Part shown: positions 1 to 10,252 of the stretch, in pieces | How positions within the stretch are numbered: position 1 is the first letter of the stretch | Layout of the letters: each line of letters begins with the position of its first letter | Assembly: GCF_963678975.1 (NCBI RefSeq) | Contig: NC_089276.1 | Location: forward strand, 2,563,445 to 2,627,444 | Direction: 5' to 3' | DNA length: 64,000 nt | From: Dysidea avara | Lineage: Eukaryota; Porifera; Demospongiae; Dictyoceratida; Dysideidae | Notes under the pieces: generated by a model | What the model saw: the letters and a program-made list of their open reading frames with translations, nothing else | Database searches by the model: none | Told to the model about the DNA's origin: nothing | Position numbers and translations under genes: made by a program

Positions 1-248
1 AGGTGACACGAATAAGATGGTAATGTACTGCACAGCTGTTGGGGTTAGTCACCTGTACTATTGATGAGAGAAGTATGAACCATCCAACAATAGTTGGATA
101 AGACCTTCTAACAGAGCAGTAAATGCCACATCACCAAAACTGGTTTACAGAATTATTAAAGAAGAAGATGAAGGCATTTATCATTGTATTGTTTCCACTG
201 ATCATAATAGTGCAGTGGTATCTGATAATGCTACTCTTAGAGTCTATG
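1..248 (+). pseudogene. Ig-like domain exon, copy X1 (partial, broken)
   Basis: The window opens about 45 nt inside an Ig exon that is almost identical to the exon at 3805-4103. The frame starting at base 2 gives a Cys (MYC), a C-strand region and the F-strand motif EGIYHCIV, and ends in phase 1 at a GTAGGT donor (249). Two consecutive TGA stops at 62-67 replace the Arg and the conserved Ig core Trp that are intact in the sister copy (CGA TGG). The end of this copy is normal, unlike the sister. No protein can be read through it unless it is skipped in splicing, so I call it a pseudo-exon. The Ig assignment rests on the Cys, Trp and Tyr-x-Cys pattern. Confidence 0.7.
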
Positions 249-263
249 GTAGGTTTATGTAAT

Positions 264-405
264 AGTTATACATCGAAACACAGGGTTCTGCAGAATTTAG
301 AAACCTGAAAGGTCCTATGTTGTGGCACCTGAGCAAAGTGAGGGTACTACCACAGGGCCTGAGGGTTTCTAAATTCTGTACAACCTTGTGTTTCAATGTC
401 TAACT
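264..405. mobile_element. Fold-back MITE, AGTTAGACAT family, copy 1
   Basis: This is a palindromic element of about 142 bp lying 15 nt after the Ig exon donor. Its arms contain ACATCGAAACACAGG and, inverted, TGTGTTTCAATGTCTAACT, with a GAGCAAAG-type loop. Related copies lie at 4115-4255 and 57471-57614; the last has perfect AGTTAGACAT/ATGTCTAACT ends. Copies 1 and 2 share the same position relative to the Ig exon, so they were duplicated together with it. Confidence 0.7.
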
Positions 406-1361
406 TATTTAGACCAAAGCTCATTGTTGTACTTTCACTGCTGCTTGTTGTACCTTCACAGTTGCTTGTTACAAGAGAAATGCAGCATTCATTAGTAGAA
501 ACATGCCCAATACACCACACTGTAACTTGTAATGACACTAGCTATCCAGTTTTATCCAGCTAATATAAATTCCCATGTGTTGCCAATGTTTTGTATCGCC
601 CCAGAGACACAGATCTATTAAGACATAAACAGGGATCTCCAGGATTTAGGTACATGTAGGTAGCCAATGAAATTTGAGTATATCATCTTGCTGTGGTCTA
701 AATTTTATTAAATTGATGTGTTGTCAAGTATAATATTATGATGTATGGGTTTTTATTACCATGTAATGTGGGAGTCCTACAGAACAATCGGGGATGAATC
801 CAGGGGAGTTTCTGAGGTTTCCAGAAACTGGTAAAGTTTATTCAGACAATTAAGAATGATCTCGCATCAATTTGCAAAGTTATTAAAGATTCAGATAGAA
901 ATACTCTAATAGAGCAGTCAACTATCCTATTAAAATGGCCACATTTTGTATTTTAAAAGTTACTGTACCAGTTAAAAATAGTGTAAAATCATATCTCAAT
1001 TAAGACAATTTTTCTGGGAGTGTGTTCCAAATCCCCCAGAATGTCATCTATGTCTGTTGCATGCTTTAAACTTTTCATGGCTCCTCCTTTTAATTCCTCA
1101 GACTGCTTCTGATATGCCACACATTAAAAGTAGCCTATATGAACCAATTCCAAAATTATTATGTTTAAAATGTCAGCTTTAAGTAGCTTTTTGGTGAAAA
1201 AATTGTTGCCAGATTTAATCTTGGAATACGTAATTTTCAGTTCCCCACCCCTTTCTAGGTTTAAGTGTGTATGCAACAGATTATTTGGAAACCTGTCACA
1301 AAATTCCTGGAGCTTCCCTTAAGCAGGAAACTAATGTGCACAAGAATATCTTCTCACACAG
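406..1361. repeat. Ig intron duplicated at 4256-4883 and 10284-10661
   Basis: This intron aligns along its length with 4256-4883, and its second half with 10284-10661. No coding exon is seen in it. It contains one copy of the dispersed ACTCTAATAGAGCAGTCA motif (903-920), also present in the second copy at 4718-4735. Confidence 0.75.
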
Positions 1362-1516
1362 GTCCTCCAACTAGTAGTATAGTCAAATCTACTACATCAT
1401 TTGAAGGAGAAAAGGTTAACTTGATATGTAACGCTACCAATGATATTGATGCTCCTCATCCTGTACTTGTAAGTTAACTGGTATAAAGGTAACCAGCTAC
1501 TGAGACCATGTAAACT
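1362..1516 (+). pseudogene. Ig-like domain exon, copy Y1 (truncated)
   Basis: After a CACACAG acceptor the frame reads an Ig A-to-B strand region with the motif VNLICNATN, entered in phase 1. It is homologous to the exon at 10662-10973. A 4 bp insertion near 1470 shifts the frame just before the expected WYKG core. Homology to the sister exon then stops at an ACTCTAATATAACAGTCA motif (1517-1534), so the second half of the Ig domain is missing. It is a truncated pseudo-exon of the same decaying Ig gene. Confidence 0.65.
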
Positions 1517-1534
1517 ACTCTAATATAACAGTCA

Positions 1535-2102
1535 TTAACCGGTAGTCTGTAGTGGAAACCCCTTTTCAAAATTCCTGCGTACGTCCCTGAGTCCATTATA
1601 AACTCATGAAAATATGCACATTTTATTACAATTCCATTTGAAACCAAAGAGAACCAAAGCCAAAATAGCTCTGAAATTGTCACCCAGCACCTCCGTGCGT
1701 ACTAAGCGCCTCTAAAATAATTATCGTGTTGCTGTTGTTTGTGGTTAAGACATTCAGAGCAGCTTTTAAGACTTCACAACTACCTGAAAAGATCAAAATG
1801 GCAAAATCAAAAATGAGACACTACTAAGAGGTGATTATTTACTGCTTCAAAAATGCAGCAACTAACAAGAGAATCTGGCTCTCCCTAACCATCTATCTAC
1901 AACTTGGCCTGTTTGTGCCCCTCCCCTTGCCAGCTCCTGGATCCGCCCCTGGTGAGTGTGGTGTTATTTGAGGCATGGTACATTCAAGTAAACAAGCCCG
2001 GATAAAACCCTTCGAAATGTACCTCATTGTGGTACTATTCAAGGGTGTGGCACAATTTATATTGTTGGAAATACATGCCATACAAACTCAAACTGCTGAA
2101 GT
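1535..2102. other. Unassigned intron or intergenic DNA
   Basis: No exon, repeat family or RNA gene is recognised here. Confidence 0.5.
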
Positions 2103-2178
2103 TTGAAGTAAAGTTGTCCTACACATAGAATTGAACATCATCCTCGTGACTCCTGCAAGTGTAGGACAACTTACTTCA
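2103..2178. mobile_element. Small fold-back element
   Basis: Two inverted arms, GAAGTAAAGTTGTCCTACAC and GTGTAGGACAACTTACTTC, are separated by about 35 bp. It is probably a short MITE just upstream of the Ig exon. Confidence 0.55.
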
Positions 2179-2259
2179 TCAATTGAAATTGTCTTTTCAT
2201 GTGTATGACAATTATTCCTCAGACAGTATTAATAATTTGTCATACTGTACATACTGTAG

Positions 2260-2547
2260 TATCCCTACCTGTGGTGTTTACACATCCAAGTGCTGCAATT
2301 GTTGGTATATTTCAATCTGCTGTGTTCAAGTGCTCATTTCAAAGCTTTGGATATATGAAAGTTGTTTGGAAGAAGGATGGTCACTCACTCCCTGCAAAAG
2401 CCACAGATACTATCACCAGATCAAAGAATATTGTCACTAGTAGGTTACAAATCAACAGAGCAGTTGGTTACTACAGTGGAAAGTATTACTGTGTTGCTGA
2501 GAATATAGCTGGACAAGTAGCATCACTTGCTGCTGACCATGTACAAG
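2260..2547 (+). CDS. Ig-like domain exon Z (intact)
   Basis: The exon is 288 nt (96 codons), phase 1 at both ends, with an AG acceptor at 2258-2259 and a GTAGGT donor at 2548. It translates to an I-set-like Ig domain with a B-strand Cys (VFKCSF), C-strand Trp (VVWKKDG) and F-strand YYCVAEN followed by GQVAS. This is the only Ig exon in the first 12 kb without a stop or frameshift, and it lies among broken copies. It is either a survivor of a dying gene or one used exon of a gene that skips the broken ones. Extracellular ligand binding or adhesion is the usual role of such domains; the actual partner is unknown. Confidence 0.75.
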
Positions 2548-2886
2548 GTAGGTATAAACATTGTATGATTTTCATTGTGAATTTAATTTATAAGTAAATG
2601 GATACTTTTCATCTACACAGTTACAGACATTCATTATCCCATTTGCTATATTGCAGAAGCAAATGGAACTAAACTCTGACCAATTTTTGTCTTCTGCATA
2701 TACATCGCTACATATTATAAATGGTTTCTTTTTAAGTCCTAAATACAAACAAAGATTTTGGGACATGCTGACTAGACCACTTTATAATGCTGAGGCCTAG
2801 AAGTCAGTCTATTTCCAACTCTTTTTGTCTCCCATGTTTCTTGCTTTTTGTAGCTCAAAAGCATGTCACAATCCATAGAATTGTAC
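2548..2886. other. Intron
   Basis: Nothing recognised apart from the donor at its start. Confidence 0.5.
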
Positions 2887-3083
2887 TAGTGCTGCCGCGA
2901 TAAAGAAAAACTCTATATCATATCACCAAGGTATATATCACAATAAATATATCATGATATAGAACTAACTGTAACATTTACAAGCCAAACATATGTATAA
3001 TCATCATTGTAAGTTAAAATTCAAGCTGACCACAAGTAAAAGCTACTAAAGTTTACCAGGCTTCAATATATCGTGGCAGCACT
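2887..3083. mobile_element. MITE with AGTGCTGCC ends
   Basis: Terminal inverted repeats AGTGCTGCCGCGATA and TATCGTGGCAGCACT enclose about 170 bp of AT-rich DNA rich in ATATATCA. No clear target duplication is seen. The ends resemble those of hAT-like MITEs, but this is a guess. Confidence 0.65.
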
Positions 3084-3460
3084 TGATTGTACATGTGTCA
3101 TATAGTACTGAGAGTGTGTTTCTCCCATACTGCTCTGTTAGATTACCTCATGCAAACTAAAAAATTTGGTTTGCAAGAATGTTGAAAGCAGAGAGGATAT
3201 AGGTGATTGTATATCTGTACTCACCTTGTGGGTACTATCATGTTGGTTTGTTTTCACAAATCTACATCAATTTCCCCTTACTTTGTCAGTGTTCTTTAGT
3301 TACTGGTTTATAAACCTGATTGTGTTTCTTCAGTAAACACATTGTATGGTATACCATAGTTATTATTTAATACATTTGATGTTGGCTACGTGGCTACATT
3401 ACAATTTATTATTTGTTACTTATAATGTATTTCTTGTCTATTTTATAATTCCTTGTCCAG

Positions 3461-3754
3461 AAATGATTGAGCCACCAGTATATACACCACTGTATTATTG
3501 GGACAGACAGTTAATTCTTACTGTTTAGCTTTGAGCTTTGGATTGTTATCTTATGACTGGAACAAACCAAATGGTAGCAGTCTTCATCCAAATACAGTTC
3601 AGACTTACATTCATAAAAGCATTATTGGTGGAGTTACAATAGTTATATAGTCTAGAAATTCCCAGTGTTCAATTACCAGATGAAGGAGAGTATTGTTGTG
3701 TAGCTACAAATTAGTGTGGAAGTGTAACAAAGTGTGCTTGGCTGACTGTCATCA
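3461..3754 (+). pseudogene. Ig-like domain exon W (broken)
   Basis: The exon is 294 nt with phase 1 splice sites (CCAG before, GTAAGT after). The two ends share a frame, but the middle must be read in another frame to recover the Trp-containing YDWNK segment. TAG stops interrupt the main frame, including 3526-3528 and 3712-3714, the latter directly after the F-strand motif EGEYCCVATN. Splice sites are preserved while the coding content is lost, which fits a recent pseudo-exon. Confidence 0.65.
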
Positions 3755-3804
3755 GTAAGTATCACTTGTATATCATTGTAATGGACTATTACAACTATAT
3801 ACAG

Positions 3805-4103
3805 CTCATCCAAATATCACTAAACATCCAGTGTCAATTGCTATCAGAGCAGGTGACACGAATAAGATGGTAATGTACTGCACAGCTGTTGGGGTTAGTC
3901 AGCTGTACTATCGATGGGAGAAGTATCAGCCATCCAACAATAGTTGGATAAGACCCTCTAACAGAGCAGTGAATGTCACATCACCAAAACTGGTTTACAG
4001 ACTTATTAAAGAAGACGAAGGCATTTATTATTGTATTGTTTCCTCTGATCATAATAGTGCAGTGGACCAGTGGTATCTGATAATGCTACTCTTAGAGTCT
4101 ATG
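3805..4103 (+). pseudogene. Ig-like domain exon, copy X2 (frameshifted)
   Basis: This is the full-length sister of the exon at 1-248, with acceptor AG at 3803-3804 and a GTAGGT donor at 4104. The Cys, the core Trp (YYRWEKY) and EGIYYCIV are intact. An 8 bp duplication (CCAGTGG-type, within 4063-4074) makes the exon 299 nt instead of 291 and breaks the G strand, so the frame runs into a stop in the intron. A donor-like GGTATCT just after the duplication could allow an earlier splice, which would drop the G strand. The two copies are broken in different places. Confidence 0.7.
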
Positions 4104-4114
4104 GTAGGTTTATA

Positions 4115-4255
4115 ATTGTTATACATCAAAACACAGGATTCTACAGAATTTAGAAACCTGAAAGGTCTTGTGTTGTGGTGCCTGAGCAAAGCAAGGGTGC
4201 CACCACAAGGCCTGAGGTTTCTAAATTCTGTAGAACCTTGTGTTTCAATGTCAAA
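4115..4255. mobile_element. Fold-back MITE, AGTTAGACAT family, copy 2
   Basis: Homologous to 264-405 and 57471-57614, with the same inverted-arm structure and the same distance from the Ig exon donor. Confidence 0.7.
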
Positions 4256-4883
4256 TTTATTTAGACCACAGCTTGTTGTTGTACTTTCACTGCTGCTTGT
4301 TACAAGAGAAATGCAGCATTCATTGGTAGTCTAGAAACAAGCCCAATACACCTCCCTGTAACTTGTAATAACCCTAGCTATCAAGTTCTATCCAGTTAAA
4401 TGCCCATGCATTGCCAATGTTTTTTATTGCCCCAGAGACAGAGATCTTTAAGACATAAACAGGGATCTCCAGGATATGTAATTAGCCAATGAAATTTGAG
4501 TATTTCATCTTGACGTGGTCTAAATTTATCAAACTGATGTGTTGTCAAGTATATGATGTGTGGGTTTTTATTACTGTGTAATGTGGGAGTCCTACAGAAT
4601 AGTCAGGGGTGAATCCAGGGGAGTTTCTGAGGTTTCCAGAAACTGGTCAAGTTTATTCAGACAATTAAGAATAATCTTGTGTCAATTTGCAAAGTTATTA
4701 AAGATTCAGATCGAAATACTGTAATAGAGCAGTCAAATATCCTAATAAAATGGCCACATTTTGTATTTTAAAAGTTACTATACCAGTTAAAAATAGTGTA
4801 ATACCATATCTCAATTAATACACTTTTTCTGGGGGTGTGTTCCAAAGTCCCTCAGAATGTCATCTATATCTGTTGTTTGTTTT
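4256..4883. repeat. Second copy of the Ig intron, cut at the Mutator/YqaJ insertion
   Basis: Aligned with about 406-1075. Homology stops at about 4883 and resumes at about 10284. Roughly 105 bp (4773-4882 and 10284-10391) are present on both sides of the intervening DNA. Confidence 0.75.
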
Positions 4884-5613
4884 AAGGTGGCGCTGAAGTA
4901 ATAATGTGAAGCCATACAATGCTTGTTCACAGTAATTACTGAATCATGTTTGTGGTTACGCTTGAGCCGGCTACTGTTACAACAAACAAACACGGAAAGC
5001 CTACTTTGCACTCAGTGCGCGCCTTTGTATTGGGCGGCAAGAACCAATACCTGCTGCCAAAACTGAGTAGTAGAATGATGCTAGAGGGAAAGCCAGCTGC
5101 TACAGGCAGCTGAAATGGGTAGAAGAATGAAGCGCAATCACCTTTTGGTATTTGCCTGTAAGAATAGATGGTTTTATAAGGATTCAGGTAATTGTAATAG
5201 CATAACAATAGTTATATTAATGAAATTGTGTATGCAATCTATATTTTAGATAGTCCATCATTTTCTAGTGATGGGCATGCTGTGCTGTTGTCTCATCAGA
5301 CTACAAATGTTGCCTCTAATCCTGTAATACCAACTGCAATAACAACAGGTATTTCAATACCATTTACTTCAGTGATACCTGTGTCATTCACTGAGTGTAC
5401 TCCTATGCTGTCAGGACTCCTAGAGATCACAAATGTTGTCTCCAATCCTGTAACAACAATAGCAATAACATGCATTTCAACTCCAATTACTTCAGTGGAG
5501 CCAGCTATGTCTCTGTCTACCATATCATCTTCACTGTTACCTCCACCTGTGTTACAAGGTTTGTCACATGCTATATTACAGTATGTAACATACTTTGCCT
5601 AATACATGTACAG

Positions 5614-6915
5614 ATGTTCCCAATGTATCTACTCCTCCTAAGCTACCAGTATCACCTGCTGCATCATCTGTGGAATGTACCCCTGTGATGTCAAGCCGTC
5701 CAGTACTACCTGCTGTGTCGTCCGTTTTATGTACCAATGTGTTGTCAAGCCCACCAGGATTACCTGCTGTGTCATCAATTTTGTGTACCAATACGTTATC
5801 AAGTCCACCAGAATTACCTGCTGTGTCATCCACTGTGTTTACTCCTAGCCCACCTGCAGTGTCATCTATTGTGTGTGCCCCTGTGTTGTCAGGCCCACCA
5901 GTACTACCTGCTGTGCGTACCCCTGTATTGTCAAGCCTAAGAGTACTACCTGCTGTGTCATCCACTGTGTGTACCAATGCGTTATCAAGTCCACCAGAAT
6001 TACCTGCTGTGTCATCGATTGTGTGTGCCCCTGTGTTGTCAGTCCCACCAGTACTACCTACTGTGCGTACCCCTGTATTGTCAAGCCTACCAGTACTACC
6101 TGCTGTGTCATCTATTGTGTGTGCCCCTATGTTGTCAAGCCCACCAGTACTACCTGCTGTGCGTACCCCTGTATTGTCAAGCCTACCAGTACTACCTGCT
6201 GTGTCATCCACTGTGTGTACCCCTGTGTTGTCAAGCCCACCAGTACTACCTGCTGTGTCATCAATTTTGTGTACCAATGCGTTATCGAGTCCACCAGAAT
6301 TACCTGCTGTGTCATCCACTGTGTTTACTCCTAGCCCACCTGCAGTGTCATCTATTGTGTGTGCCCCTGTGTTGTCAAGCCCACCAGTACTACCTGCTGT
6401 GCATACCCCTGTATTGTCAAGCCTACCAGTAATACCTGCTGTGTCATCTATTGTGTGTGCCCCTGTGTTGTCAAGCCCACCAGTACTACCTGCTGTGTGT
6501 ACCCCTGTATTGTCAAGCCTACCAGTACTACCTGCTGTGTCATCCACTGTGTGTGCCCTTGTGTTGTCAAGACCTGTGCTCCCACCACCATTGCTACCCA
6601 ATGCCATGTCACCCCCTGTATTCCCACATGTGCCACTGCCAATGTTACCTGCTGTATCTACTCCTGTGTTCCCACATCTGCCACCACCATTGCTACCCAC
6701 AGGCACTGCTATGTTGCCCCCTGTGTTCCCACATGTGCCACCACCATTGCTACCCACTGCTATGTCACCCGCTGTGTTCCCACATGTGCCACCACCAATG
6801 TTACCAGCTGCATCTACTCCTGTGTTCCCACATGTGCCGCCACCAGTGTCATGTGTTGTCGGTATCCAAGCATCCTCGACCTCTGTAGAAGAAAACAGAA
6901 GATTACTAGCACAAG
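5614..6915 (+). repeat. Pro-rich protein tandem repeats within the Mutator/YqaJ gene
   Basis: The exon is 1302 nt and open throughout (434 codons). From about 5650 to 6570 it repeats 14- and 18-codon units built on PVLSSPPVLPAVSS, ending in variants such as IVCA, TVCT or RT. From about 6570 to 6850 a second class repeats PPVFPHVPPPLLPTAMS-like units. Both are low-complexity and probably disordered. It sits at the front of the transposase and splices in frame into its next exon. The reverse strand is also open for about 390 codons (GSTGGLDNTGAHTIDD-like repeats), but that is a by-product of the repeat period being a multiple of three. No function for the repeats is known. Confidence 0.75.
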
Positions 6916-6972
6916 GTAACTAAACTAGTAAACAGTAGAAATCGTAAGTATACATAATTGTTTCACCTTTAG

Positions 6973-8074
6973 GTGCTCATTATTCAACTGCAGGAAGCAG
7001 GGTTGTTTCACTGTCACTTCTTGGTGATTATGTACAGGAACTGACTAGACATGCAGCAGTTTGTGGCCAGCAGATGCAGTTTCCAAGAAACTGCAATGAG
7101 AGGTCTATGTTCTGTGTTGGTTGCTAAGTGCTGCTAGTGTGGGAAGATAATGAAGATGTACATATCAAACTCAATTCAAATAGGAGAAAAGAATCATTAT
7201 ACAGTCAATGTGGGAGCAGTTCTTGGACAAATTGCTACTGGAGGTGGTGGTGATCATTTAGCAGAGCAGTTGACAACAATGAACATACCAGCATTGTCAC
7301 CGCACAGCTTTGTAGAGTTTGAAAGGGAACTTGGCAATGGATTTGAAAGAATAGCCACTGAAGAAATCATGATTGCTGGGAGAGAAGAATACAATCATGC
7401 CTTAGAAATTGGCTGTACACATGGTGATGACAAGGTACCAGCATGTACGGTAGTCGTAAATGGAGGGTGGAGCAAACGAGCCCATAAGCACTCGTATAAT
7501 GCCAAATCTGGAGTGGGTGTAATATTTGGGGCATACACAAAGAAACTTCTTTTCATCGGTGTACGTAACAAATACTGCTCCATTTGTGCTGTTGCAACCA
7601 GGAAGGGTATTGAAGTTCCTCATCTGTGCTTTAAAAACTGGTCACAATCGTCCTGTTCTATGGAGACTGACATTATAGTGGAAGGCTTTAAAAAGTCAGA
7701 GGCTATGCATGGCTTGCGATATATATACATGATTGGAGATGGCGATTCATCTGTTTACTTGTCAGTTACCATCAATGTTCCATACGGTCTTGGGGTTCAT
7801 AAAGTTGAATGTGCCAACCACGCCATCAAGTGTTTTAGAAGTGGTCTTGAGAAGATAACAAAAGAGAATGCTGGTTATTCTGGAAAACATGGCTTGACTC
7901 CAGCTAGAATCCAGCGTATTTGTAGGGGTATGAAGTGTGCCATCCGACAACACAGTTCCTCCAATGATGTAGCAGCTCTTCCCCATGATCTGCGGAACTG
8001 TCCACACCACTGCTTTGGAGATCATAAGAACTGCAGATCTAGTTTCTGCAAGAATGCAGGCAAAGAAAATGAAG
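6973..8074 (+). pseudogene. Mutator-like transposase domain, N-terminal and catalytic part
   Basis: The exon opens with VVSLSLLGDYVQELTRHAAVCG in one frame, shifts near 7095 to a frame with GLCSVLVAKC, and has a TAG at 7135-7137. From about 7150 it is open. Family marks: NGGWSKRAHKHSYNAKSG (7459-7512), NKYCSIC, IVEGFKKSEAMHGLRY, GDGDSSV and VECANHAIKCFR. The residue before GGW is Asn (AAT, 7459-7461), where I recall Asp as usual in the family; it is probably the first catalytic acid. The exon ends in phase 1 at a GTAACA donor. The open frame continuing to 8343 past the donor is intron read-through. Confidence 0.7.
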
Positions 8075-8967
8075 GTAACATAATGGGTAGGTATAAACAG
8101 TGGACCCAGGGACCAAGGACTGCTGGGACCCTAATTTTATATACGTCACGGTATTTATACAAATCCTCAGTCTATACAAGTCCCGGGTCCTTGGTCCCAG
8201 GTCCAGGTTTTATATCAACCCAACATAGTGTACACACCACTATACACCGTGCAGAGACAAATATAAGTTGGTACCAGATATTTGCCGTACAAATAGCCTC
8301 TGTGACAATTTTCCATACATATAACCTCTGTGTCAGACCATAAATCAGTTTGCTCACACATAACATCCTAGCTATCAAAAGAAAAGGGATGGAGCCTAAG
8401 GAAACAGTTTGTTTATGGCTTGCACTGCTAATCATAACTACTACTTGGTTACTAGGAGACAATTCATTCTTACAACCCCAAAGGGGGGTGGCCATGAATA
8501 TACTAGGCTACTCCCATTCAATTAGCAATGTTACAGTAGCTCACAACAAGAGCTATGAATGATGTGAACAGTTGATACTAGAATTAATAATCTGACTCTT
8601 AGTTGAAATCTCCCACTCTGTCTGGATCAAGCCTGCACATATGACAGGACATCATGACCAGTCTACTGCAAAATGTTATATTTGTCTCTGCTACCCACAA
8701 ACACACTACTAACAATGGCATGCCACATGTGGTGATTTACTAAATCAGTGTTCTCACACCACTAAATATATACACCACAAGACCCACAGTAATTATATCT
8801 ACATGTGTAGGGAGGAGTTTATATCAACAAAGGGTAGTAATACATTTAGACCCTGAGGATTTTTCCATTCTAGTATGACCCTACTTCCCGAGTGTTTGAA
8901 TAGAATAGTCACACCAGTATAGCACACAATATTCCCACAATTACATATTACCCACTTGTTTTTACAG
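8075..8967. other. Intron of the Mutator/YqaJ pseudogene with a small fold-back element
   Basis: An inverted repeat (GGGACCAAGGAC near 8108 and GTCCTTGGTCCC near 8190) marks a fold-back insert of about 110 bp at roughly 8100-8210. The rest shows no exon. It is much longer than the other introns of this gene. Confidence 0.55.
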
Positions 8968-9763
8968 AATTATTTGAAATGATGCCAGCTGGATTGATTC
9001 AGGCAGTAGACACTCTAGCAGATCGAATTGTTTCAAAAGCTGCACAGTTGATCCGTAATAAAACCACCAACCTGTGTGAAAACTACATGTCAATCCGCTG
9101 CAAGATGGATGGTGGAAAATATTTTAACCGCGTACAATCTGGGTCTTTTCAGCATCGTTGCATTGCTGCTGCACTCAGAGTCCAATGTGGCCCTGACTGG
9201 ATTGCACAAGTGTGGAGATGACTGGGCTTTAACATACCTGCACTGGATGTAGTGGACACACATGGCAACAGAAGAAAACGGAAGCATACCTTGGACAGTG
9301 CTAGAAAAGTACTGGTAAAGTACAAGCGGAAACGGTTAATAAGTAAATTGGTCCCCAGCAATCAAGATACATCATATGGTGTTGCAGCAGCACACGTAGA
9401 TGTTACCATCAATGAATTGCAGGTGCTATGTAGAGAATATTTGCCTCGATTGGTGGTTACTGAGCAGCAGCAACAGCAATTGGCTCTACGGACAACACAG
9501 CAGGCTAATGATCCTTCAGGTGAATGGGGAAAACAACGCAAGATACGGATAACAGCCTCTCATTTTGGTGAAGTGTGTAAGCAAAGAGCTGAGTTTGGTC
9601 CACTGACAGTCCATATCTTGTATTCATCAACAAGGGAGATACCAGCAATGCGATATGGCTGCATCAAAGAAGGAATAGCCAGAGCTGCATACACTGAATA
9701 CCTCAAATCAAAACACCATCCAGATGCCACTGTTACCAGACTGGGTTACATGTAGACCTGAAG
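8968..9763 (+). pseudogene. Mutator-like transposase C-terminal part and start of YqaJ domain
   Basis: After a TTTTTACAG acceptor the frame reads KMDGGKYFNRVQSGSFQHR and GPDWIAQVW, typical of the C-terminal part of this transposase family. An in-frame TGA (9219-9221) interrupts it and the same frame then continues (GFNIPALDV, THGNRRKRK). A basic linker leads into KIRITASHFGEV and RYGCIKEGIARAAYTEYL, the beginning of a YqaJ-type nuclease. A one-base loss near 9740 puts the final segment (LHVDLK) in another frame before the GTAAAA donor. Confidence 0.7.
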
Positions 9764-9808
9764 GTAAAAGTATGAAATATGCATGCATGTAAATACTTCA
9801 CATTATAG

Positions 9809-10252
9809 GATGCATGGCTTGGAGCATCACCTGATGGATTGGTTTATGACCCATCAGCAGATGATCCCTTGGGGTTACTCGAGATCAAGCGTCCATTCCT
9901 AGCAAGAGATACATCAGTGAAAGATCTATGCCAGAAATCTTCTTTCTTTTTGACTGACACAGATGGAACGTATCACTTCAAACCCAAGCACAACTATTAC
10001 TATCAAGTGCAAGGCCAGCTGCACATCTTATGACGAAGTTGGTGTGATTTTGTTGTGTACACACCTCATGACAGCCAGACCTTAGTAATTCATCGAATCT
10101 ACTATGATGATAAGTTCTGGAACGAGGTTATGTACAAAAAGTTACAGAAATTTTACCTTAGCTCCATGCTGCCCTAACTCTGTCGTCCTCGGTATCCTTC
10201 AACGAAGAAAATAAGGCCGATGATAGATATTGAACCTATACTTAGGCCATAG
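9809..10252 (+). pseudogene. YqaJ-type exonuclease domain, catalytic half
   Basis: The 45 bp intron joins in phase 0 to DAWLGASPDG, GLLEIKRP and YYYQVQGQLHIL, which carry the metal-binding Asp and the Glu-x-Lys expected of the YqaJ / lambda exonuclease-like fold. A TGA at 10031-10033 interrupts the frame, which resumes with RSWCDFVVYT. A TAA at 10175-10177 follows MLP and the frame then ends at TAG 10250-10252. Nuclease catalytic residues are retained, but the protein could not be made whole. Confidence 0.7.

Larger units (their letters stand above)
5115..10252 (+). pseudogene. Broken Mutator-like transposase / YqaJ exonuclease gene with Pro-rich repeat N-terminus
   Basis: Six exons are proposed: 5115-5187, 5250-5558, 5614-6915, 6973-8074, 8968-9763 and 9809-10252. 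Introns are 62, 55, 57, 893 and 45 bp; the first four junctions are phase 1 and the last is phase 0. The start (MGRRMKRNHLL) follows a TGA at 5111-5113. Order of parts: basic start, Ser/Thr/Pro-rich stretch, Pro-rich repeats, Mutator-like transposase domain, YqaJ-type nuclease. Lesions: frameshift near 7095, TAG 7135-7137, TGA 9219-9221, one-base frameshift near 9740, TGA 10031-10033 and TAA 10175-10177; the frame ends at TAG 10250-10252. Transposase plus YqaJ architectures are known in invertebrate genomes, recalled rather than searched. No terminal inverted repeat was found, so it may be a transposon gene or a gene carried by segmental insertion. Confidence 0.7.

Noticed and set aside
4946..5113. 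55-codon upstream frame (MFVVTLEPATV...) as first exon of the Mutator/YqaJ gene
   Set aside because: It ends in TGA just before the ATG at 5115, whose exon has a correct phase 1 donor.
5576..6757. 393-codon reverse frame with Gly/Thr/Asp repeats as a separate gene
   Set aside because: It mirrors the Pro-rich repeats of the + strand, whose frame joins by matching splice phases to the transposase. The reverse frame has no exon context.
5737..6919. Cys-rich frames in the two other + frames of the repeat
   Set aside because: They are frame shadows of a repeat with period divisible by three.
8075..8343. C-terminal extension of the transposase frame
   Set aside because: It runs past a GTAACA donor into a fold-back insert and shows no family similarity; the next exon continues the family sequence.
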